From the NCBI RefSeq assembly GCF_900086595.1, contig NZ_LT575472.1, positions 2,874,743 to 2,938,742 of the forward strand: a DNA stretch of 64,000 bases, written 5' to 3'. The notes beneath the pieces were generated by a model. That model was not told the origin of the DNA and did not search any database. It saw only the letters and a list, made by a program, of their open reading frames with translations. Every line of letters begins with the position of its first letter. Position 1 is the stretch's first letter. The translations under genes were made by a program, and so were the position numbers. Shown here piece after piece: positions 42,999 to 53,603 of the stretch. Source of the stretch: Clostridium nigeriense. GTDB lineage: Bacteria > Bacillota > Clostridia > Clostridiales > Clostridiaceae.

Positions 42999-45629
42999 AT
43001 GTGGTTTAATAAAGAGTCAGATAAAATTATAAGTGAATTATCTTCCAATTTAATTAACGGTCTATCTTCTTCTGAAGCTAAATCTCGCTTAGAAAAAAAT
43101 GGACTAAACAAATTGCAAGGTAAGAAGAAAAAAACTATACTTCAACTTTTCTTTGCTCAAATAAATGATGTAATGATTTATATTTTGCTTATTGCAGCAA
43201 TTATTTCTTTTGCAGTTGGAGAAGTTAGTGATTCTATAATAATTTTAATTGTTATATTTGTGAATGCAATAATTGGAGTTATTCAAGAATCAAAAGCTGA
43301 AAAAGCTTTAGAAGCCTTAAAAAATATGTCTACCCCTAAAGCCTTAGTAAGAAGAGATGGAAATACTATAGAAATTCCATCTGAAGAAGTTGTTGTAGGC
43401 GATATTGTAATAATCGATGCTGGTAGATATATTCCTGCTGATTTAAGAATTATTGAATCTGCAAATTTAAAAATTGAAGAATCAGCATTTACAGGAGAAT
43501 CCGTACCTTCTGAAAAAACTTCTGACATTATAAATGAGGACAAGGAAGTTCCAATAGGGGATCAGCATAATATGGCATTTATGTCCACTTTAGTTACTTA
43601 CGGTAGAGGAGTTGGGGTTGCTGTAAACACAGGAATGGAAACACAAATAGGCAAAATAGCCAAAATGCTTGATGAGGAAGAGGATAATACTACCCCTTTA
43701 CAAAAAAAATTAGCCCAGTTAGGCAAAACACTAGGCTTTGCTGCTGTAGGAATATCTATAATTATGTTTATAGTATCAATATTTCAAGGAAGAGACTTTT
43801 TAGAAATGTTTATGACTTCTATAAGCCTAGCAGTAGCTGCAATTCCTGAAGGATTACCTGCAATAGTTGCAATAGTTCTTGCTCTTGGAGTTCAAAGAAT
43901 GATAAAAGAAAATGCAATTATAAGAAAATTGCCTTCTGTTGAAACCTTAGGTTCTGTAAATATTATTTGTTCTGATAAAACAGGTACTCTTACTATTAAT
44001 AAAATGACAGTTAAAAAATTTTATGTTAATGGAGAAATTAAGAATTTAGAAACCATAGATATTAAAAATAATGAAACTAATCTTTTAGTAAATGGAATGG
44101 TATTATGTAATGATGCTACTTCAAATGATGGAGTTCAAACTGGGGATCCTACAGAAATTGCTTTAATTGATGTTGGTAATAAAGTAAATATTACTAAAGA
44201 GGATTTAAACAAAGAACATAAAAGAGTTAATGAAATTCCTTTTGATTCTGATAGAAAACTTATGACTACTGTTAATAAATATGATAGTAAATTTAATGTG
44301 TTTACTAAAGGAGCTATTGATAGTATTCTTAAAATTTCAAATAAGATTTTAATTAATGATAAAGTCGAAGATTTTACTAAAGAGAAAAAAGATGAAGTTT
44401 TAAAAGCTTCTAATCTAATGTCTGATGATGCTTTAAGAGTATTGGCACTAGCTTACAAGTCAATAGATAGCGAGCATGTTGCTATTGACGACTTAGAAAA
44501 AGATTTAATTTTTGTTGGACTTATGGGAATGATAGATCCTCCAAGAGAAGAGGTTAAAGGATCTATAGAATTGAGTAAAAAAGCTGGAATAAGAACTATA
44601 ATGATAACTGGTGACCATAAAAACACTGCTGTAGCTATAGCTAAAGAATTAGGAATCGCAAATGATATATCCGAAGCTATGGCAGGAAGTGAAATTGACA
44701 CTTATTCGGATGAAGAATTTACTAAAATAGTTAATAACTATAGAGTATTTGCTAGAGTTTCTCCGGAACACAAGGTAAAAATAGTTAAGGCCTTTAAGTC
44801 ATATGGCAATATAGTTTCCATGACTGGTGATGGAGTTAACGATGCGCCTTCTTTAAAAACTGCTGATATAGGAGTTGCAATGGGTATAACAGGTACTGAT
44901 GTTGCTAAAGGAGCTGCAGATATGGTTTTAACAGATGATAATTTTACCACAATAGTAAAAGCTGTTGAAGAAGGTAGAAATATATTCAATAATATAAAGA
45001 AATCTATAATTTTCCTTCTAAGTTGTAACCTAGGAGAAGTTGTAGCATTATTTGTAGCTATTTTATTAAACTGGCCAGCTCCACTTTTACCTATTCATAT
45101 ATTATGGGTAAATTTAATAACCGATAGTTTCCCTGCTCTTTCACTTGGTGTAGATCCTGGTGATAAAGGTGTAATGGAGCTTCAACCTAGAAGTCCAAAT
45201 GAAAGCCTGTTTTCAGGTAGAATGGGAATCTTATTAATTTTAAATGGAATATTAATAGGAGCAACTACATTATTTGCCTTTGTATTAGGGGAATATTTAT
45301 ATCCTGATTCATTAAAACATGCTCAAACTATGGCATTTGTTGTTCTTAGTGTTTCTCAGCTTTTCTATTCTTTATCTATGAGAAACGAAACTAAATCCTT
45401 ATTCCAAGTGGGAGTATTTAAAAATAAATGGTTAATTGGATCTTTATTATTCGGAATACTTTTACAACTTGCTATAATAAGTATTCCATTTACAGCTAAT
45501 ATCTTTAAAGTATACTCGTTAGATTTTAAGGATTGGGGATTAGTAATTTTAATTTCATTAATACCTTTTGTAATTAATGAAATAGTTAAAATATTCTTTA
45601 GAGCAAATGATAAAAATAAAGCTATGTAA
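42999..45629 (+). CDS. Calcium-translocating P-type ATPase
   Basis: 876 aa, ten TM helices. Actuator TGES (FTGESVPSEK), TM4 PEGLPAIVAIVLALG with the Ca2+-binding Glu, phosphorylation motif CSDKTGTLT, hinge TGDGVNDAPSLK, and TM6 NLITDSFPALSLGVDPGD with Asn and Asp ligands. This combination is that of SERCA/PMR1-like bacterial Ca2+ pumps (P2A). Exports Ca2+ (perhaps Mn2+) using ATP. ATG follows TTTGGAGG. Confidence 0.95.
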   Translation: MWFNKESDKIISELSSNLINGLSSSEAKSRLEKNGLNKLQGKKKKTILQLFFAQINDVMIYILLIAAIISFAVGEVSDSIIILIVIFVNAIIGVIQESKAEKALEALKNMSTPKALVRRDGNTIEIPSEEVVVGDIVIIDAGRYIPADLRIIESANLKIEESAFTGESVPSEKTSDIINEDKEVPIGDQHNMAFMSTLVTYGRGVGVAVNTGMETQIGKIAKMLDEEEDNTTPLQKKLAQLGKTLGFAAVGISIIMFIVSIFQGRDFLEMFMTSISLAVAAIPEGLPAIVAIVLALGVQRMIKENAIIRKLPSVETLGSVNIICSDKTGTLTINKMTVKKFYVNGEIKNLETIDIKNNETNLLVNGMVLCNDATSNDGVQTGDPTEIALIDVGNKVNITKEDLNKEHKRVNEIPFDSDRKLMTTVNKYDSKFNVFTKGAIDSILKISNKILINDKVEDFTKEKKDEVLKASNLMSDDALRVLALAYKSIDSEHVAIDDLEKDLIFVGLMGMIDPPREEVKGSIELSKKAGIRTIMITGDHKNTAVAIAKELGIANDISEAMAGSEIDTYSDEEFTKIVNNYRVFARVSPEHKVKIVKAFKSYGNIVSMTGDGVNDAPSLKTADIGVAMGITGTDVAKGAADMVLTDDNFTTIVKAVEEGRNIFNNIKKSIIFLLSCNLGEVVALFVAILLNWPAPLLPIHILWVNLITDSFPALSLGVDPGDKGVMELQPRSPNESLFSGRMGILLILNGILIGATTLFAFVLGEYLYPDSLKHAQTMAFVVLSVSQLFYSLSMRNETKSLFQVGVFKNKWLIGSLLFGILLQLAIISIPFTANIFKVYSLDFKDWGLVILISLIPFVINEIVKIFFRANDKNKAM

Positions 45630-45669
45630 TTTGGCTTATTGCTTCATTAATAAATATGCTTTAAAAATC

Positions 45670-45694
45670 AAGGGACTGTATCAGACAGTCCCTT
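45670..45694. terminator. Bidirectional terminator between the P-ATPase and the amino acid ABC operon
   Basis: 10-bp stem AAGGGACTGT/ACAGTCCCTT with a 5-base loop; T-rich on both sides. Serves the convergent Ca2+-ATPase (plus) and glnQ-like gene (minus). Confidence 0.85.
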
Positions 45695-46413
45695 TATGCA
45701 TTTAGAATTTTTAATGGTTGATTATTTTTAAATAAATTATAAAAATTGCCATTAGATAAAACTCCATTATTCATAGAATAAATTTTATCAGAAACTTTCT
45801 CTGCAAAATCCATATCATGAGTTATAATAAGCATACTCATGCCTTTCTTTGCTAAAGATTTTATGAGTTCCGCAACTTCCCCTGTTAATCCCGGATCTAA
45901 AGCTGATGTAGGCTCATCAAAACACATTAATTTAGGATTTAATGCAAGAGCCCTTCCTATAGCTACTCTTTGTTTTTGTCCTCCTGATAACTCACATGGA
46001 TAGCTATTTATTTTATCTTCTAACCCTAAAAAGTTTAAAATTTCTTTTGCATTTTTTATAGCTTCTTCTTCTGTTTCTTTTAAAACCCTCTTTGGTGCTT
46101 CAATTAAGTTTTCTAACACACTCATATGAGGAAATAAATTAAAATTTTGAAATACTAATCCTATCTCTCTTCTTGTCTCTGAAAAAGTCTTTTTATCTTT
46201 ATAAATTCCATTTTCGCATAGAAATTTATCATTAATTTTTATTGTGCCATTATCACAATGCTCTAATCCATTAATACATCTTAATAAAGTAGTTTTTCCA
46301 CCACCAGAAGGGCCTACTATAACTACTATTTCTCCTACATTAACTCTTAAGTCTATTCCTTTTAAAACTTCTGAACTTCCGAAACTTTTTTTTAATCCTT
46401 CTACTTTAAGCAT
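45694..46413 (-). CDS. Polar amino acid ABC transporter ATPase (GlnQ family)
   Basis: 239 aa. Walker A VGPSGGGKTTLL, Q-loop GLVFQNFNLF, signature ELSGGQKQR, Walker B LMCFDEPTSALDP, H-loop ITHDM. PAAT-family length. Last of the three transporter genes, 10 bp after the permease. Drives uptake of a polar amino acid, probably cystine, glutamine or arginine. Confidence 0.93.
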   Translation of the reverse strand: MLKVEGLKKSFGSSEVLKGIDLRVNVGEIVVIVGPSGGGKTTLLRCINGLEHCDNGTIKINDKFLCENGIYKDKKTFSETRREIGLVFQNFNLFPHMSVLENLIEAPKRVLKETEEEAIKNAKEILNFLGLEDKINSYPCELSGGQKQRVAIGRALALNPKLMCFDEPTSALDPGLTGEVAELIKSLAKKGMSMLIITHDMDFAEKVSDKIYSMNNGVLSNGNFYNLFKNNQPLKILNA

Positions 46414-46423
46414 AGTATCCCTC

Positions 46424-47083
46424 CTACTGATAATAATTAAATTTATTTTCTATAAACTCTAATATTTTAGTAATTAAACCATTAAAAATTAAATAGACAA
46501 TTGCAACCACTACAAATGGCATTATGGATGAGAGTCTATTAGCTGCAATTTTAGCAATCTTCAATAATTCATCTAGTCCTACAACATATATTAAAGCTGT
46601 ATCTTTAACTAATGTAACTACTTCATTTGCTACAGGTGGAAATATTCTCTTTAATGCTTGTGGCATTATAATTCTAAAAAATGTATCTTTCTTGCTTAAA
46701 CCTAAAACTTCTGCTCCTTCAAATTGTCCTTTATCTATTGATAATATACCAGCTCTAAATATTTCTCCAAAATATGCTCCATAATTTAATACCATAGCCA
46801 TAATGGCAGCCGGAAATCTTGGTATATTTATATTAATCAAGGGTAATCCAAAAAATATAAATAATATTTGAAGTAATAAAGGTGTTCCTCTTAAAACTAA
46901 CACATACATTCCAGTTAATGATTTTACCACCTTTATTTTAGATACCCTTCCAAGAGCAATTACTATACCTAATGGAATAGATAATACTAAAGTTATTAAA
47001 AATATTTCAATAGTCATTTTTAACCCTTCTAATACTTGTGGTAAAAATTCTATTATTTCATTTATTAGTTCCAAATTAAACAC
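46424..47083 (-). CDS. Polar amino acid ABC transporter permease (HisM/GlnP type)
   Basis: 219 aa with about five TM helices. Amino acid permease signature VLRGTPLLLQILFIFFGLP and EAA loop AEVLGLSKKDTFFRIIMPQA. Single permease gene, so it likely forms a homodimer. Lies between the binding protein and ATPase genes. Confidence 0.93.
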   Translation of the reverse strand: MFNLELINEIIEFLPQVLEGLKMTIEIFLITLVLSIPLGIVIALGRVSKIKVVKSLTGMYVLVLRGTPLLLQILFIFFGLPLININIPRFPAAIMAMVLNYGAYFGEIFRAGILSIDKGQFEGAEVLGLSKKDTFFRIIMPQALKRIFPPVANEVVTLVKDTALIYVVGLDELLKIAKIAANRLSSIMPFVVVAIVYLIFNGLITKILEFIENKFNYYQ

Positions 47084-47097
47084 CTCACTATCTTTTA

Positions 47098-47904
47098 TTA
47101 TTTAGCTATTATATCTTCCCCAAACCACTTTTTAGATATTTCTCCAGCTTTCCCTTCATCAACAACTTCCTTAAAAGCTTTATTAAAAGCATCTACTAGC
47201 TCTTTATCATCTTTTCTCATTCCTACTGCATAAGCTTCTGACCCAAAGTCTTCTTTTAAAACCTTGTACTTATCTGCTCCTCTTTGATTAGTATAGTATT
47301 TAGCTAATATTTCATCTGCAACAACTGCATCTAACCTTCCTGCTTCTAAATCCATTAAAGCTTCATTATTAGTGTCAAAAGTTACTACCTTCCCATCTTT
47401 AAAAGTTGATATTATATCACCATCTGCTTCTATAGCATCAACAGCACTTGATTGATTTTGTGCACCTACAACAGCACCTGCTAAATCTGCTTTAGTATTG
47501 ATTTTAGAATTTGCTAAAGTTATAATAACTTGTCTATTATTTAAATATGGAGTTGAAAATTCAACCTTTCCCTTTCTTTCTTCTGTTATACTATAACCAT
47601 TCCAAATAAAATCTATATTTTTATTATTAAGCTCTGTTTCTTTCATACTCCAATCTATTGGTTGGAACGAAATTTTCTTTCCCAGTTTGTCCCCAATTTC
47701 TTTTGCAAGTTCTATATCAAAACCTGTATATTCTCCATTTTCATTTTTAAATCCCATAGGTACAAAAGTATCATCAAAGCCAAGAATTAATTCTTCCTTA
47801 TCTAAAGTTCTGTCTGATTTTTTTTCACTACAAGATATTAATGTAAATGACAATACAAATAATAAAGCTAATGTTAGAACCTTTCTTTTAATTTTTAAAT
47901 TCAT
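47098..47904 (-). CDS. Polar amino acid ABC transporter substrate-binding lipoprotein
   Basis: 268 aa. Signal peptide with lipobox TLISC (Cys near 25). SBP family 3 core: FDDTFVPMGFKNENGEYTGF, DIELAKEIGDKLGKKI and IDFIWNGYSITEERKGKVEF. The conserved domain order places it with cystine/glutamine-type receptors; ligand undecided. First gene of the operon. Confidence 0.93.
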   Translation of the reverse strand: MNLKIKRKVLTLALLFVLSFTLISCSEKKSDRTLDKEELILGFDDTFVPMGFKNENGEYTGFDIELAKEIGDKLGKKISFQPIDWSMKETELNNKNIDFIWNGYSITEERKGKVEFSTPYLNNRQVIITLANSKINTKADLAGAVVGAQNQSSAVDAIEADGDIISTFKDGKVVTFDTNNEALMDLEAGRLDAVVADEILAKYYTNQRGADKYKVLKEDFGSEAYAVGMRKDDKELVDAFNKAFKEVVDEGKAGEISKKWFGEDIIAK

Positions 47905-47975
47905 ATTTAAATCCCCCTTTTAATTTTGCTTTTCTTATTTACTACTTTATCATGTTAAAGTGATGAAGTCAACAA

Positions 47976-48008
47976 AAAAAATACGATAATAAAATTATCG
48001 TATTTTTT
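47976..48008 (-). terminator. Intrinsic terminator of the exopolysaccharide operon
   Basis: 15-bp perfect stem AAAAAATACGATAAT/ATTATCGTATTTTTT with a 3-base loop, just past the BcsB-like stop. Confidence 0.88.
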
Positions 48009-48016
48009 GTTAAACA

Positions 48017-50140
48017 TTATTTAATTTTGCTTTTCTTATTTTTATTATAAAACATAACAATAGATAAAATAAGAAATATTAATATTAATCCCAATATTCC
48101 TATAACAATCTTTGAATTATTTTCTAAATTTTTAGCCTTTTCGTATATTGGAGCTTCTACATCCTCTTTGAATTTAAAAGTTCTAATCTCACCATACTTA
48201 TCAACAATAGCACAGTCCCCTGTTAATTTAATTAGTTCCTCATTATTACCTAAATAACTTAAAGAATTTATTAAAATATCCTCATTAGGTGAAGTTATTG
48301 ATAGTATAGCTCTCTGATTATTATATGGTGATATATCAAATTGAAAAATAGATATGTTTGAGTTAAAATCATCTGTTAAAAACAATTTCTCATTCCCAAT
48401 AAATTTACTATAATCATTATTATATTTAAACCAAAAATTTTTATTTAAATCCTTAACTAGATTATTACTTTCAGGTGTTCCATAAATAATTAAATTTTTA
48501 TCCTTTTCTCGTCCATTTAAATTACTATATCTAGATACCTCTAAACTTCCAGTATTATTTGTAACTTCCATTCCTATGATTTCAAAAATATCTCCCAATG
48601 CAGTTAGCTCTTTAGAAGACATATTATCTGGTACTGATAATAGTAGCTCATTAAACCTATTATCCATTACAAAAGGTGCTGGATATTTATCAAAAAAATA
48701 TCCACTTACATTTTGAGTTTGGTAGTTAATATATGAGTCACCACTTATAACAGCCCATGGCATTTCCTCTTCTCTTCTTTCACAATATGTATTAGGTAGC
48801 TGTAAATCAAAAGCAATCTTAACTTCAATATAATTGCTAGTAATAGAATTACTCGGTATTACTAACTCTAATTCATCATTTAATGCATTTTCTTTCTCTA
48901 GCTTTTTACTTCCTATTGGAGAATTATTAATATATATACTTAACAAGGATTTATCAAAATCTAAATTTTCTGAGTATCTAAAATTTAACTTTATCTTCCC
49001 ACCGCTTGCTATAATTCTATTTTTAGGAATAAAATAAGAAAATCCACTTTCACTTCTAAATAGTCCTTTAAATTGTAGTTCATTTATCCCCATATCTTTA
49101 AGGGTAATTGTATTTTTCACTTCTTCTACTTGTATCTGTTCATTTATTTCATTATTAACTATAAATTTATCACTATCTATTTGAGTAATTAATTTATCAT
49201 TTATTAATAAATTAATAGCTTTTAAATTATAATTTTCATTATCTGAAGTTATAACCATAAGCTTTGAAGGTGAATTATTATTTGAATAAGGTGAGTTTCC
49301 TAATCTGATAACAGCTGAATTACTTAAATCTAAAGCCTTTAAATCACTAAATATATCATTTATTTCTCTCGGTATAGATGATTTATTTCCTAAATAAATA
49401 ATATTACTATTATTATCCTTCTTTTTTAAGTCGCTATATTTAATTATTTCTAATTTATAATCTGAAGTATTATTTCTTCCTAAATAACTAGATAATAAAA
49501 ATGCTTTTTGCAAATCATTGTCTGAGTAATCATCAGGTATAACTATTTTTGAATCATCACTAACATTATTTGATTTTATAAATGGATATGGAAAATACAT
49601 TATCTTATTATCCGATAATTTTTCTTTAAAATTAATATCTATACTAGAATTCTTTTTTATAACTAACCAATTTGCAGTATTTACATCATCTGCACAAGGT
49701 TCATCAGATATTCTACAATATCCTTCAACCTTAAATTCATTATATCCTTCTTTGATATTATCTAAAGGAATATTAACCTTAATGTTTTGAACTTTCTTAG
49801 ATTCATCATAAACTATTGGAGTAGAATAAAATGGAACTCCATTTAGACTCAAAGTAATATATGATTCTCTAGCCTTACTAATTAATTGATTAACATCAAG
49901 ATTAATGTTTGTAGTTATTTTTTCTACATTAATCCACTTATCAACCTTAAATTGAAAACTATAACTTGAAAAAATCCCCTTAAAAACAACGTCATTATTT
50001 ATTATTTCAGATTTAGAGTAAGTTTTATTTCCTAGGGAATAATCCTTTGGCTCTGCCCAAGATATATCATTAAAAGATAAAACTAATATAAAAGATAAAA
50101 TTAATACATTTACATATTTCACTAATTTAGAACTTTTCAC
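48017..50140 (-). CDS. BcsB-like cellulose synthase regulatory/periplasmic subunit
   Basis: 707 aa. Signal peptide (residues 1-29), two rounds of carbohydrate-binding and ferredoxin-like beta domains (LNGVPFYSTPIVYDESKKVQ and, later, IYINNSPIGSKKLEKE are the paired CBM segments), and a C-terminal TM helix (about 680-700). This is the BcsB architecture, which guides a nascent beta-glucan out of BcsA. ATG is 14 bp downstream of the synthase gene. Polymer identity is not determined. Confidence 0.85.
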   Translation of the reverse strand: MKSSKLVKYVNVLILSFILVLSFNDISWAEPKDYSLGNKTYSKSEIINNDVVFKGIFSSYSFQFKVDKWINVEKITTNINLDVNQLISKARESYITLSLNGVPFYSTPIVYDESKKVQNIKVNIPLDNIKEGYNEFKVEGYCRISDEPCADDVNTANWLVIKKNSSIDINFKEKLSDNKIMYFPYPFIKSNNVSDDSKIVIPDDYSDNDLQKAFLLSSYLGRNNTSDYKLEIIKYSDLKKKDNNSNIIYLGNKSSIPREINDIFSDLKALDLSNSAVIRLGNSPYSNNNSPSKLMVITSDNENYNLKAINLLINDKLITQIDSDKFIVNNEINEQIQVEEVKNTITLKDMGINELQFKGLFRSESGFSYFIPKNRIIASGGKIKLNFRYSENLDFDKSLLSIYINNSPIGSKKLEKENALNDELELVIPSNSITSNYIEVKIAFDLQLPNTYCERREEEMPWAVISGDSYINYQTQNVSGYFFDKYPAPFVMDNRFNELLLSVPDNMSSKELTALGDIFEIIGMEVTNNTGSLEVSRYSNLNGREKDKNLIIYGTPESNNLVKDLNKNFWFKYNNDYSKFIGNEKLFLTDDFNSNISIFQFDISPYNNQRAILSITSPNEDILINSLSYLGNNEELIKLTGDCAIVDKYGEIRTFKFKEDVEAPIYEKAKNLENNSKIVIGILGLILIFLILSIVMFYNKNKKSKIK

Positions 50141-50153
50141 TTTTTTTCCCTCC

Positions 50154-51404
50154 TTAAAACCTCTCTGTTTTATACCACTTAACTTCTCTTTTTAAAACTG
50201 AGTCTTTTATATAGTCATAAAAACCAATAGCTGCTACTATCCCCCATAACTTACAATATGTAAAATACATAGCCAGTACTACTAAAAAATTTTTGAATGA
50301 TAACTCTCCTTTTTCAGTAGATATTGCAACTAATATTGAAAGTATAAATACTGAATATGCTAATATCCAAAGTATTATGTTATATCCAAGTATATTCATA
50401 GTAATTACTTCTGCTGCTCCAAATATAAATAAAATATCTGAAATTATAGTTGCAGATAAAAAGAAACCATAAATTAATATATAATATAAAATATCAAATC
50501 TCGTTGCTCCAGCTGATCTATCAAATAGATATTTAAAATTTTTAAGTACTACGTAAATATTTCCTTTTGCCCACCTAGATCTTTGTTTAAACCATACCTT
50601 TAAAGTTTGTGGCTCTTGCTCCCAAGTTACTGCTAAAGGCATAAACTTTATTTTATATCCCATTCTATATATTCTAAAACTTAATTCAGTATCTTCAGTT
50701 ATAGCCTTAGTATCCCATCCATTAATTTCTTCTAATATACTTCTTCTAATAACAAAATTTGTTCCAGGTATAGTACACAAATTAAATAATTTCCATCTAC
50801 CTGCTTGCGCCATCCACTGAAATGTTAGGGTTTCTATATTTATAAATTTTGTAAGTAAGTTTACCTCTTTATTTCTACATCTAAACTTTCCTATTACTGC
50901 ACCTAAACTATTATCTTTTACTAGAGTACTTACTAAATACTTTAATGCATTTTTCTCTGGAGTATTATCAGCATCGTAAACTGCAATTATTTCTCCTTTA
51001 CTTCTTTCAAAACCTATATTTAATGCATTAGATTTTCCTTTTCCGCCATTTGTTTTGTCTGTATTTATAACTATAAAATTTCTATCTTTAAACTCATTAC
51101 TAATATCACTTAATATCTCTGCAGAATTATCACTTGAATTATCATTAATAATTATAATTTCATATTTATCTTTTGGATAATCAAAGGCTAATAGAGATTT
51201 TGCTGTTTTTTCTATTACCTTACCTTCATTATGAGCTGGTACTAGTACAGATACAAAGGGATATTCCTCTAATACCTCATTATCCTCTACTTTCATTGTG
51301 TCTAAATAATAAAAGTATCCTCCAATAACTAAAACCACATTAATTAATATTATTATCCAAATTATAATAAGTGAATATAAAATTACATAATCAAAAATAC
51401 TCAT
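50154..51404 (-). CDS. Membrane family-2 glycosyltransferase, BcsA-like without PilZ domain
   Basis: 416 aa. One N-terminal TM (7-33), a GT-A domain with NDNSSD, DxD-type YDADN, TED (AITEDTELSF) and the processivity motif QRSRWAKGN, then about four C-terminal TM helices. QxxRW marks a processive synthase of the cellulose/hyaluronan/poly-GlcNAc group. At 416 aa it lacks the C-terminal PilZ domain by which BcsA is activated by c-di-GMP. Paired with BcsB-like and a deacetylase-like protein, so the product may be a modified glucan. Confidence 0.88.
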   Translation of the reverse strand: MSIFDYVILYSLIIIWIIILINVVLVIGGYFYYLDTMKVEDNEVLEEYPFVSVLVPAHNEGKVIEKTAKSLLAFDYPKDKYEIIIINDNSSDNSAEILSDISNEFKDRNFIVINTDKTNGGKGKSNALNIGFERSKGEIIAVYDADNTPEKNALKYLVSTLVKDNSLGAVIGKFRCRNKEVNLLTKFINIETLTFQWMAQAGRWKLFNLCTIPGTNFVIRRSILEEINGWDTKAITEDTELSFRIYRMGYKIKFMPLAVTWEQEPQTLKVWFKQRSRWAKGNIYVVLKNFKYLFDRSAGATRFDILYYILIYGFFLSATIISDILFIFGAAEVITMNILGYNIILWILAYSVFILSILVAISTEKGELSFKNFLVVLAMYFTYCKLWGIVAAIGFYDYIKDSVLKREVKWYKTERF

Positions 51405-51413
51405 AATTTACAC

Positions 51414-52766
51414 CTACTTAAAAAATTTATTCCTATCTATTCTTCTGTTTCTAATTGCAATAATTATAAAAATAATACTTGCTAATGACGTTATTATAAT
51501 TAACCACTTATTAAAATTAGATAAATCTATAGTATTCTCTTCTTCTATTTTTTCATCTTTATTAATACTAGATTTGAATTCTTCTCTAGAAATAAATCTT
51601 TGAACATTTATATTTTTATTATTAAGATACAAATTAGCTTCCTTTGATTCTATTTGATTTTCTCCTATATTAAGATAAGTATCTAAATAAGAAAAATCAT
51701 TAAAGTATATTTCTCTTTTATTTAAAGATTGTAATATATTCTTAAACTTATCAAAATCAATATTTGAAGTAATTGATATTCCTAAATTATTCTTATATTC
51801 TAATTCATTATAAAAATCATCATAGGATATTTTTTCTATAATATTATTCATAGGTTTTAAATTTATATTATCTTTGCTTAAACTTATTTTATTAGAATCT
51901 AAAAATAAAGTATCAGTTAATTTTAAATAATCATTTATCCTATCATGATATAAAAATTCCTCTGGAATATCTATTGCTCTTGGATATACCTGATAATTAA
52001 TAAAAGATTTATATGATGTTGTCATTTTATTTATTAAGTTATCAATATTGATATTAACAACACCTTCTTTATTAACATCAGGAAAGTGTAATACTATACT
52101 CCCTCCTTTTGCCTGAGCATATCTTAAAACTTCATAGTACCTTTCAACTGCCTCTATATCTGTATTATTAAAAATAGGCATTGCCGAAACTATAAATGGA
52201 ATTCCTAAATTATATAAGTAATTAAATTTTACTATTACATCATTTAAATCATCAATTGGATACATTTCATCCAATATTAAATATGTGTTATTTGTTAACA
52301 TTTCATGGTTCAAATTATTATATATAAACTCTTTTACCGCTTTTGCTTTTAAATTTTCATCTAATTCACTTAACTTAATAAATTTATTTGTGTCACCTTT
52401 AATACCAATAACCCTTTCTTCTTCAATAGAATTATCTAGTACTAATATCTTATCTTTATAGTCCTTAATTTTATTTATCATACTATCTGAAAAATCTATA
52501 TGATCATTTTTTAAAATAATTATAGAATCATACTCATTAAAATTAACATCATTAAAATTATTAAAAGTAACAGATTTAATTTCATATTTCATAGATAAGG
52601 TTGTTTTTATTATTTCTTGCAAAATATTAGTTTTTTCTCCATAGTTCTTATACCCATCATTTAATATTAGAAGTTTTTTCTCCATTGCATTTAAATTTTG
52701 AAAAGGTATAAAAAAATTAATAAATAGTACACAAATTAATATCCTTAAAAATTTTCTATACATCAT
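51414..52766 (-). CDS. DUF2334 polysaccharide deacetylase-like protein, membrane-anchored
   Basis: 450 aa. Signal peptide (8-27), a domain with AYLILDEMYPIDDLNDVI-like segment (LILDEMYPIDDLND) and ISAMPIFNN.. (FIVSAMPIFNNTD), GGSIVLHFPD, of the DUF2334 polysaccharide-deacetylase-related family, and a C-terminal TM (about 420-440) with a basic tail. It would act outside the membrane on the polymer made by the adjacent synthase. Catalytic His/Asp residues of true deacetylases appear only partly conserved. Overlaps the GGDEF-like gene by 11 bp. Confidence 0.75.
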   Translation of the reverse strand: MMYRKFLRILICVLFINFFIPFQNLNAMEKKLLILNDGYKNYGEKTNILQEIIKTTLSMKYEIKSVTFNNFNDVNFNEYDSIIILKNDHIDFSDSMINKIKDYKDKILVLDNSIEEERVIGIKGDTNKFIKLSELDENLKAKAVKEFIYNNLNHEMLTNNTYLILDEMYPIDDLNDVIVKFNYLYNLGIPFIVSAMPIFNNTDIEAVERYYEVLRYAQAKGGSIVLHFPDVNKEGVVNINIDNLINKMTTSYKSFINYQVYPRAIDIPEEFLYHDRINDYLKLTDTLFLDSNKISLSKDNINLKPMNNIIEKISYDDFYNELEYKNNLGISITSNIDFDKFKNILQSLNKREIYFNDFSYLDTYLNIGENQIESKEANLYLNNKNINVQRFISREEFKSSINKDEKIEEENTIDLSNFNKWLIIITSLASIIFIIIAIRNRRIDRNKFFK

Positions 52767-53601
52767 ATTCTAATTCTTTCTCAGCAGCTTTTAATAACTC
52801 TAAAGGTTTATCTAACTTTCCATTATAAGTATAAAGTCCAATTTGCACTTCTAAATGTATATTCTTTTTAAATTTATTATTCTTCATATCCATATTTTTT
52901 ATTTTTTCTTTTAATCTTTTTTCTACTACTTTTGCTCCTTCTTTATCAGAAAGTAAAATATATACAAAGGTATCATCATTTAAAATATAATTTCTATCCT
53001 CAACCCTTAAAGAGTCACTTAGCAATTGTGAAACAATAATTAATATATTATTGTAGTAGTCCTGCCCTACAATATTTTTTAATCTATCTCCATACTTAAA
53101 CTTTACCATCATTATTGTTATAGGTATGTTATATCTTTTATTCATACTCAAATATATTGGAATTTCATTATTAAAAGACTTCATATTTCTATCGCCAGTT
53201 AATGGATTTATCATTATTAACTCTTCATTTTCAGCTTCAAGCTTTTTTAATTTTTCTTGAAGTAATAATATATTTTTTGATACTAAAGAAGTTATAATTG
53301 CTGTTATAGGAATTAATATAAACCATAGATATAATTTATAATCTAATGATTTTCCTAAGAAAATATTTTGATACAAACTATAAGTTCCATAAATAAAATC
53401 AATAATAAGAGTAGCTACTAAAGATATTGTTATATTAAAATAATAGCTTATTATTCCAACAATCATAAGAATAGTTAACATTATATAATTTTCAAAACTA
53501 CTTTTAAAATCTAATAAAGATATTATCATAGTTAAAATCAAAAAATATGCTATTAACAAATTCATATAGAAATCTACTTTTTTTCTTTGACTATCATCCA
53601 T
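52756..53601 (-). CDS. Membrane protein with degenerate GGDEF-like domain
   Basis: 281 aa. Five hydrophobic helices in the first 115 residues, a short coiled coil (LLQEKLKKLEAENEEL), then a GGDEF-type domain: NPLTGDRNMKSFNNEI at its start and LRVEDRNYILNDDTFVYILL where GGDEF should be. The active-site GG[DE]EF is replaced by LNDDTF, so it is probably an inactive GTP/c-di-GMP-sensing domain. Located in the exopolysaccharide operon, so it may couple the synthase to a nucleotide signal in place of the missing PilZ domain. Confidence 0.78.
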   Translation of the reverse strand: MDDSQRKKVDFYMNLLIAYFLILTMIISLLDFKSSFENYIMLTILMIVGIISYYFNITISLVATLIIDFIYGTYSLYQNIFLGKSLDYKLYLWFILIPITAIITSLVSKNILLLQEKLKKLEAENEELIMINPLTGDRNMKSFNNEIPIYLSMNKRYNIPITIMMVKFKYGDRLKNIVGQDYYNNILIIVSQLLSDSLRVEDRNYILNDDTFVYILLSDKEGAKVVEKRLKEKIKNMDMKNNKFKKNIHLEVQIGLYTYNGKLDKPLELLKAAEKELEYDV

Positions 53602-53603
53602 AA